Assembly: GCA_009649675.1 (NCBI GenBank)
Contig: WJPL01000001.1
Location: forward strand, 1,074,469 to 1,138,468
Source: Alphaproteobacteria bacterium HT1-32
GTDB lineage: Bacteria; Pseudomonadota; Alphaproteobacteria; Rhodospirillales; HT1-32
DNA length: 64,000 nucleotides
Reading direction: 5' to 3'
The translations under genes were made by a program, and so were the position numbers. Below, piece after piece: positions 61,156 to 64,000 of the stretch (its first letter is position 1; every line of letters begins with the position of its first letter). The notes under the pieces are model-generated. The model was not told the origin of the DNA and did not search any database. It saw nothing but the letters and a program-made list of their open reading frames with translations.

Positions 61156-62411
61156 CAGCTGAGCCGGGCTGTGATCTGGTCATAGGATTCCAGCCCGCGC
61201 AGATCACCCATCGCCGCCACTGTCGGACGCGAGGCAAAAACCCGCCGGGCCGCAGCGATGACCATCGAGGCATCGACCTCGTCGATATGCGCAAGAATCT
61301 CTTCAGGACCGAGAATACGACCGAATATCTGCCATTGCCGTGCGATCTGCTCACAGCGCGAGCCCGAGCTTTCCATCGACATCATGATCGAAGCCTTGAG
61401 CTGTGCTTTCGCACGATCCACTTCCTCGTCCTCGACCGATTGTGTCACCTTCATCAGCTCGTCACAGACCACCGGCGCAAGTTCGGCGATATCCGACGGG
61501 CTGGTGCCCGCATAAACACCGAACATGCCACTATCACTGAAGGAGGAGGCAAAGCTGTAGATGCTGTAGACCAGTCCGCGTTTCTCGCGAATTTCCTGGA
61601 ACAGCCGCGACGACATCCCACCACCCAGCAGGGTGGCCAGCACGGAAACCGGATAATAATCCTCTGCGGCGTAGGACGCGCCGTCGAAACCCAGCAGGAA
61701 ATGCACCTGTTCCAGATCGTCCGTTTTGCGGAAATCACCACCCTGATAGGCTGCGGCCTCGCGCAAGGTCGCCGGATCTGATGACAGTCCGGTAAAATGG
61801 GTCTCGGCCAGATCAATCAGTGCCGCGTGATCCAGATTACCCGTCGCCGCCAGCACCATACCGGGCGCGGCGTAATGTTGTGACATGTAGCCCGCGACCT
61901 GGTCCCGCGAGAAGCTCCGGACAAGCTCGGCACTGCCTAGAATCGGACGTCCCATCGACTGATTCGGGAAGGCCGTTTCCTGAAAATGATCAAAGATGAT
62001 GTCGTCAGGCGTATCTTCTGCCTGTCCGATTTCCTGCAGAATGACCGTGCGTTCCCGCTCCAGTTCTACCGGGTCGAAGGCTGAATGCTGCAGAATGTCG
62101 GCGATGATATCGGTCGCCAGCGGCATGTCATCCTTCAGAACCTTGGCGTAATAGGCCGTATTCTCGCGGCTTGTATAGGCATTCAGATGCCCGCCGACAG
62201 CCTCGATCTCCGCTGCAATGGCATAGGCATCCCGGCGTGACGTGCCTTTAAATGCCATATGTTCCAGCATATGCGAGACCCCGTTCTGATCTGCCCGTTC
62301 ATCACGCGCACCGACGCCAACCCATACGCCGACAGTTGCCGTCTGCAGATGGGGCATCGTTTCCGAAACAACGGTCAGCCCGTTATCAAGACTGGTGATA
62401 TTTACTTTCAT
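61155..62411 (-). CDS. M16-family zinc metallopeptidase
   Basis: 418 residues of the pitrilysin/processing-peptidase type. The inverted zinc motif HMLEHMAFKGT (HxxEH, about residues 48-58) and GGHLNAYTSRENTAYYAKVL are clear, as is GGGMSSRLFQEIREKRGLVYSIYSF in the second half. Soluble, no signal. Overlaps the thrC stop in ATGA; a thrC-M16 pair is common in alphaproteobacteria. Confidence 0.94.
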   Translation of the reverse strand: MKVNITSLDNGLTVVSETMPHLQTATVGVWVGVGARDERADQNGVSHMLEHMAFKGTSRRDAYAIAAEIEAVGGHLNAYTSRENTAYYAKVLKDDMPLATDIIADILQHSAFDPVELERERTVILQEIGQAEDTPDDIIFDHFQETAFPNQSMGRPILGSAELVRSFSRDQVAGYMSQHYAAPGMVLAATGNLDHAALIDLAETHFTGLSSDPATLREAAAYQGGDFRKTDDLEQVHFLLGFDGASYAAEDYYPVSVLATLLGGGMSSRLFQEIREKRGLVYSIYSFASSFSDSGMFGVYAGTSPSDIAELAPVVCDELMKVTQSVEDEEVDRAKAQLKASIMMSMESSGSRCEQIARQWQIFGRILGPEEILAHIDEVDASMVIAAARRVFASRPTVAAMGDLRGLESYDQITARLS

Positions 62412-63811
62412 GCCGGTACAGCCCGGGTGCGCGCAGTGACAAAGGCGCTGACCGCCGCAATGTCATTTGGCAGCACCGTGAACTTTTCTTCCCGGTCAAA
62501 CAGATCTGACAGATGTGGCGGCAGTGGCGGGTGAATACCGGAGGCTTCTTCAACCGCCGCCGGGAACTTCGCGGGATGTGCCGTCGCCAGCGAAACCATC
62601 GTCGCCCCGTCTTCTTCAAGCCCGGCCCGTCCGGCAGCAACGCCGATGGCACTGTGCGGACAAAGCAGTTCACCCGTGCGCTGGTACAAATCACGAATGA
62701 TGTCGCGGGTCTGATTGTCGTCAAACCGGTAGGCAGAGAACAATGCCGACATTTCAGTCAGCCGGTTACCGGAGACGGCAAGACTGCCGGTCTTGCGGAA
62801 ACGGGTCATGGCTTCTGCCAGTTCACCGGCATCGCGGCCATAGACATCAAACAGCAGACGTTCAAAGTTGCTCGAAACCTGAATATCCATGCTGGGCGAG
62901 ATTGTCGGTACGACACCGGTCATCTTCAGTTCATCCGTTTCAAAGAAACGGGTCAGGATATCATTGGAATTGGAACCAACGACCAGCTTTTCAATCGGCA
63001 GACCCATTGCCCGGGCTGCATAGCCGGCAAAGATGTTGCCAAAATTCCCGGTCGGCACCGCAAAGGAAAGACGCCGGTCCGGCGCACCCAGACCAACCGC
63101 CGCATGGAAGTAATACACAATCTGGGCCATGATCCGGGCCCAGTTGATCGAATTCACCGCCGACAGCCGAAGCCGGTCGCGCAGGTCTCCGTCATTGAAC
63201 ATCGCCTTGACCATGTCCTGACAGGCATCGAAGTCACCTTCAATGGCAATGCAATGCACATTGCCGGAGGCCACCGTGGTCATCTGCCGCCGCTGTACAT
63301 CCGAAACCCGGCCATTCGGGAACAGGATAAAGATATCAATGGCGTCACGATCCCGGCAGGCCTCAATCGCAGCGGAGCCGGTATCACCGGAAGTCGCCCC
63401 GACAATTGTTACCCGTTCCTTGCGCTGACTGAGCACATGGTCAAACAGATGCCCGACCATCTGCAGGGCATAATCCTTGAAGGCAATCGTCGGGCCATGA
63501 AACAGTTCCAGCAGCCAGTCATTCGGGCCAAGCTGTTTCAGGGGAGCGACCGCATCATGACGAAAGGCGGCGTAGGTGGTCTCGATAATGCGTTTCAGAT
63601 CTGCATCATCAATACTGCCGGCCACAAAGGGCGTAATCACCTTCCGGGCAATCTCGGTATAGGGTTTACCCTGAAGGGCGCGTATCTCATCAGCAGAAAA
63701 TGTCGGCCAGCTTTCCGGCAGATAGAGGCCGCCATCGCGGGCAAGCCCGGCCAGCAGCACATCATCAAAGTCAAGAACTGGCGCAGCGCCACGTGTCGAG
63801 ATGTATTTCAA
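62408..63811 (-). CDS. thrC: Threonine synthase
   Basis: Converts O-phosphohomoserine to threonine. The 467-residue product has the PLP Lys in HGPTIAFKDYALQ (about residue 115), TIVGATSGDTGSAAIEA for phosphate binding, and AVPTGNFGNIFAGYAA, typical of the long ThrC form. The start codon is TTG at 63811, with GAGGAA a few bases upstream. First gene of a thrC-M16-racemase-like set. Confidence 0.96.
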   Translation of the reverse strand: MKYISTRGAAPVLDFDDVLLAGLARDGGLYLPESWPTFSADEIRALQGKPYTEIARKVITPFVAGSIDDADLKRIIETTYAAFRHDAVAPLKQLGPNDWLLELFHGPTIAFKDYALQMVGHLFDHVLSQRKERVTIVGATSGDTGSAAIEACRDRDAIDIFILFPNGRVSDVQRRQMTTVASGNVHCIAIEGDFDACQDMVKAMFNDGDLRDRLRLSAVNSINWARIMAQIVYYFHAAVGLGAPDRRLSFAVPTGNFGNIFAGYAARAMGLPIEKLVVGSNSNDILTRFFETDELKMTGVVPTISPSMDIQVSSNFERLLFDVYGRDAGELAEAMTRFRKTGSLAVSGNRLTEMSALFSAYRFDDNQTRDIIRDLYQRTGELLCPHSAIGVAAGRAGLEEDGATMVSLATAHPAKFPAAVEEASGIHPPLPPHLSDLFDREEKFTVLPNDIAAVSAFVTARTRAVPA

Positions 63812-63898
63812 CGGTTCCTCATGCTCCGGTTTGGATCGGACTGTTCCGATCAGGTGATCTGCGGGCGACCTTAGCCATTGCCGGCAAGGCGGGCAAGG

Positions 63899-64000
63899 TC
63901 AGCCATCCGGGAGATATCGACGACGCAGATGGGCCTTGAAGGCTGCCGTTCCAAGGGGGGTGCCCGTCGACCGTTCGATCAGGTCATCCGGCTGATACCG
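63899..64000 (-). CDS. C-terminal fragment, probably M32 carboxypeptidase
   Basis: Only 33 codons and a stop are visible, ending at 63899. The fragment (YQPDDLIERSTGTPLGTAAF then KAHLRRRYLPDG) resembles the end of M32 carboxypeptidases (pattern PDDLI-x-x-(A/S)TG-x-PL...FKxHLxxRY). The catalytic HExxH lies beyond the window. It is on the same strand as thrC, 87 bp ahead. Confidence 0.5.
   Translation of the reverse strand, partial: RYQPDDLIERSTGTPLGTAAFKAHLRRRYLPDG

Overview
The window looks like chromosomal DNA of a free-living alphaproteobacterium, with no sign of plasmid, phage or integrated island. Several features point there: a circularly permuted two-piece tmRNA gene, the alpha-type ClpXP adaptor SspB, a FYDLN-acid protein, a DUF4170 protein, a long PstA with a DUF3333-like N-terminus, and heavy use of TRAP transporters. 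There is no 16S gene, so I do not name an order; a Rhodospirillales-like lineage would fit but is not shown.

Layout. 1-5.4 kb holds housekeeping genes (sppA, rpsA, cmk, aroA, a FYDLN protein, tRNA-Ala). 5.7-10.7 kb has a diguanylate cyclase, a FAH/hydratase-family enzyme and a small cobalamin block (cobI and a cbiG-cobJ fusion). 10.8-20.1 kb is one co-directional catabolic operon: GST, TRAP transporter, aldehyde dehydrogenase, old-yellow-enzyme-type reductase, peroxiredoxin-like protein, ThDP-dependent enzyme and a GntR regulator. A shared 11-bp operator-like palindrome sits at both ends of it. 20.3-27.7 kb has dapF-mtaB-ftsY, a GIY-YIG nuclease gene between two palindromic repeats, sspB next to ssrA, and thyA-folA. 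27.8-36 kb has a cyclic-nucleotide/PilZ fusion and a co-directional yejABEF-fghA-amidinohydrolase block. 36-40.6 kb has mscS, a kynureninase-like enzyme, a class III cyclase and an orphan TAXI binding protein. 40.7-45.7 kb is the pstCAB-phoU-phoB operon behind a Pho box. 45.8-54 kb has a peroxiredoxin, a DsbD/ScsB-type reductase, yqgE, a redox-type membrane cyclase with a pseudo-receiver partner, and an EAL protein. 54-57 kb is an N-methyl/creatine module (DUF1848, DUF3445, creatinase). The rest holds a DMT exporter, a PhoR-type kinase, a secreted orphan, an Asp/Glu racemase-like protein, an M16 protease, thrC and the tail of a probable M32 carboxypeptidase.

The genes suggest three themes. 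First, second-messenger signalling is dense: a diguanylate cyclase with an I-site, an EAL protein with a decayed GGDEF, two class III cyclases, and one receptor that joins a cNMP-type domain to PilZ. Second, phosphate control is split, with phoR about 12 kb from phoB. Third, the ssrA tag RNA and the adaptor that delivers tagged proteins to ClpXP are adjacent in tandem. The most novel-looking items are the GIY-YIG gene bracketed by REP-like doublets, the undefined TRAP/ThDP operon with its candidate operator, and the pseudo-receiver plus ferredoxin-cyclase pair.
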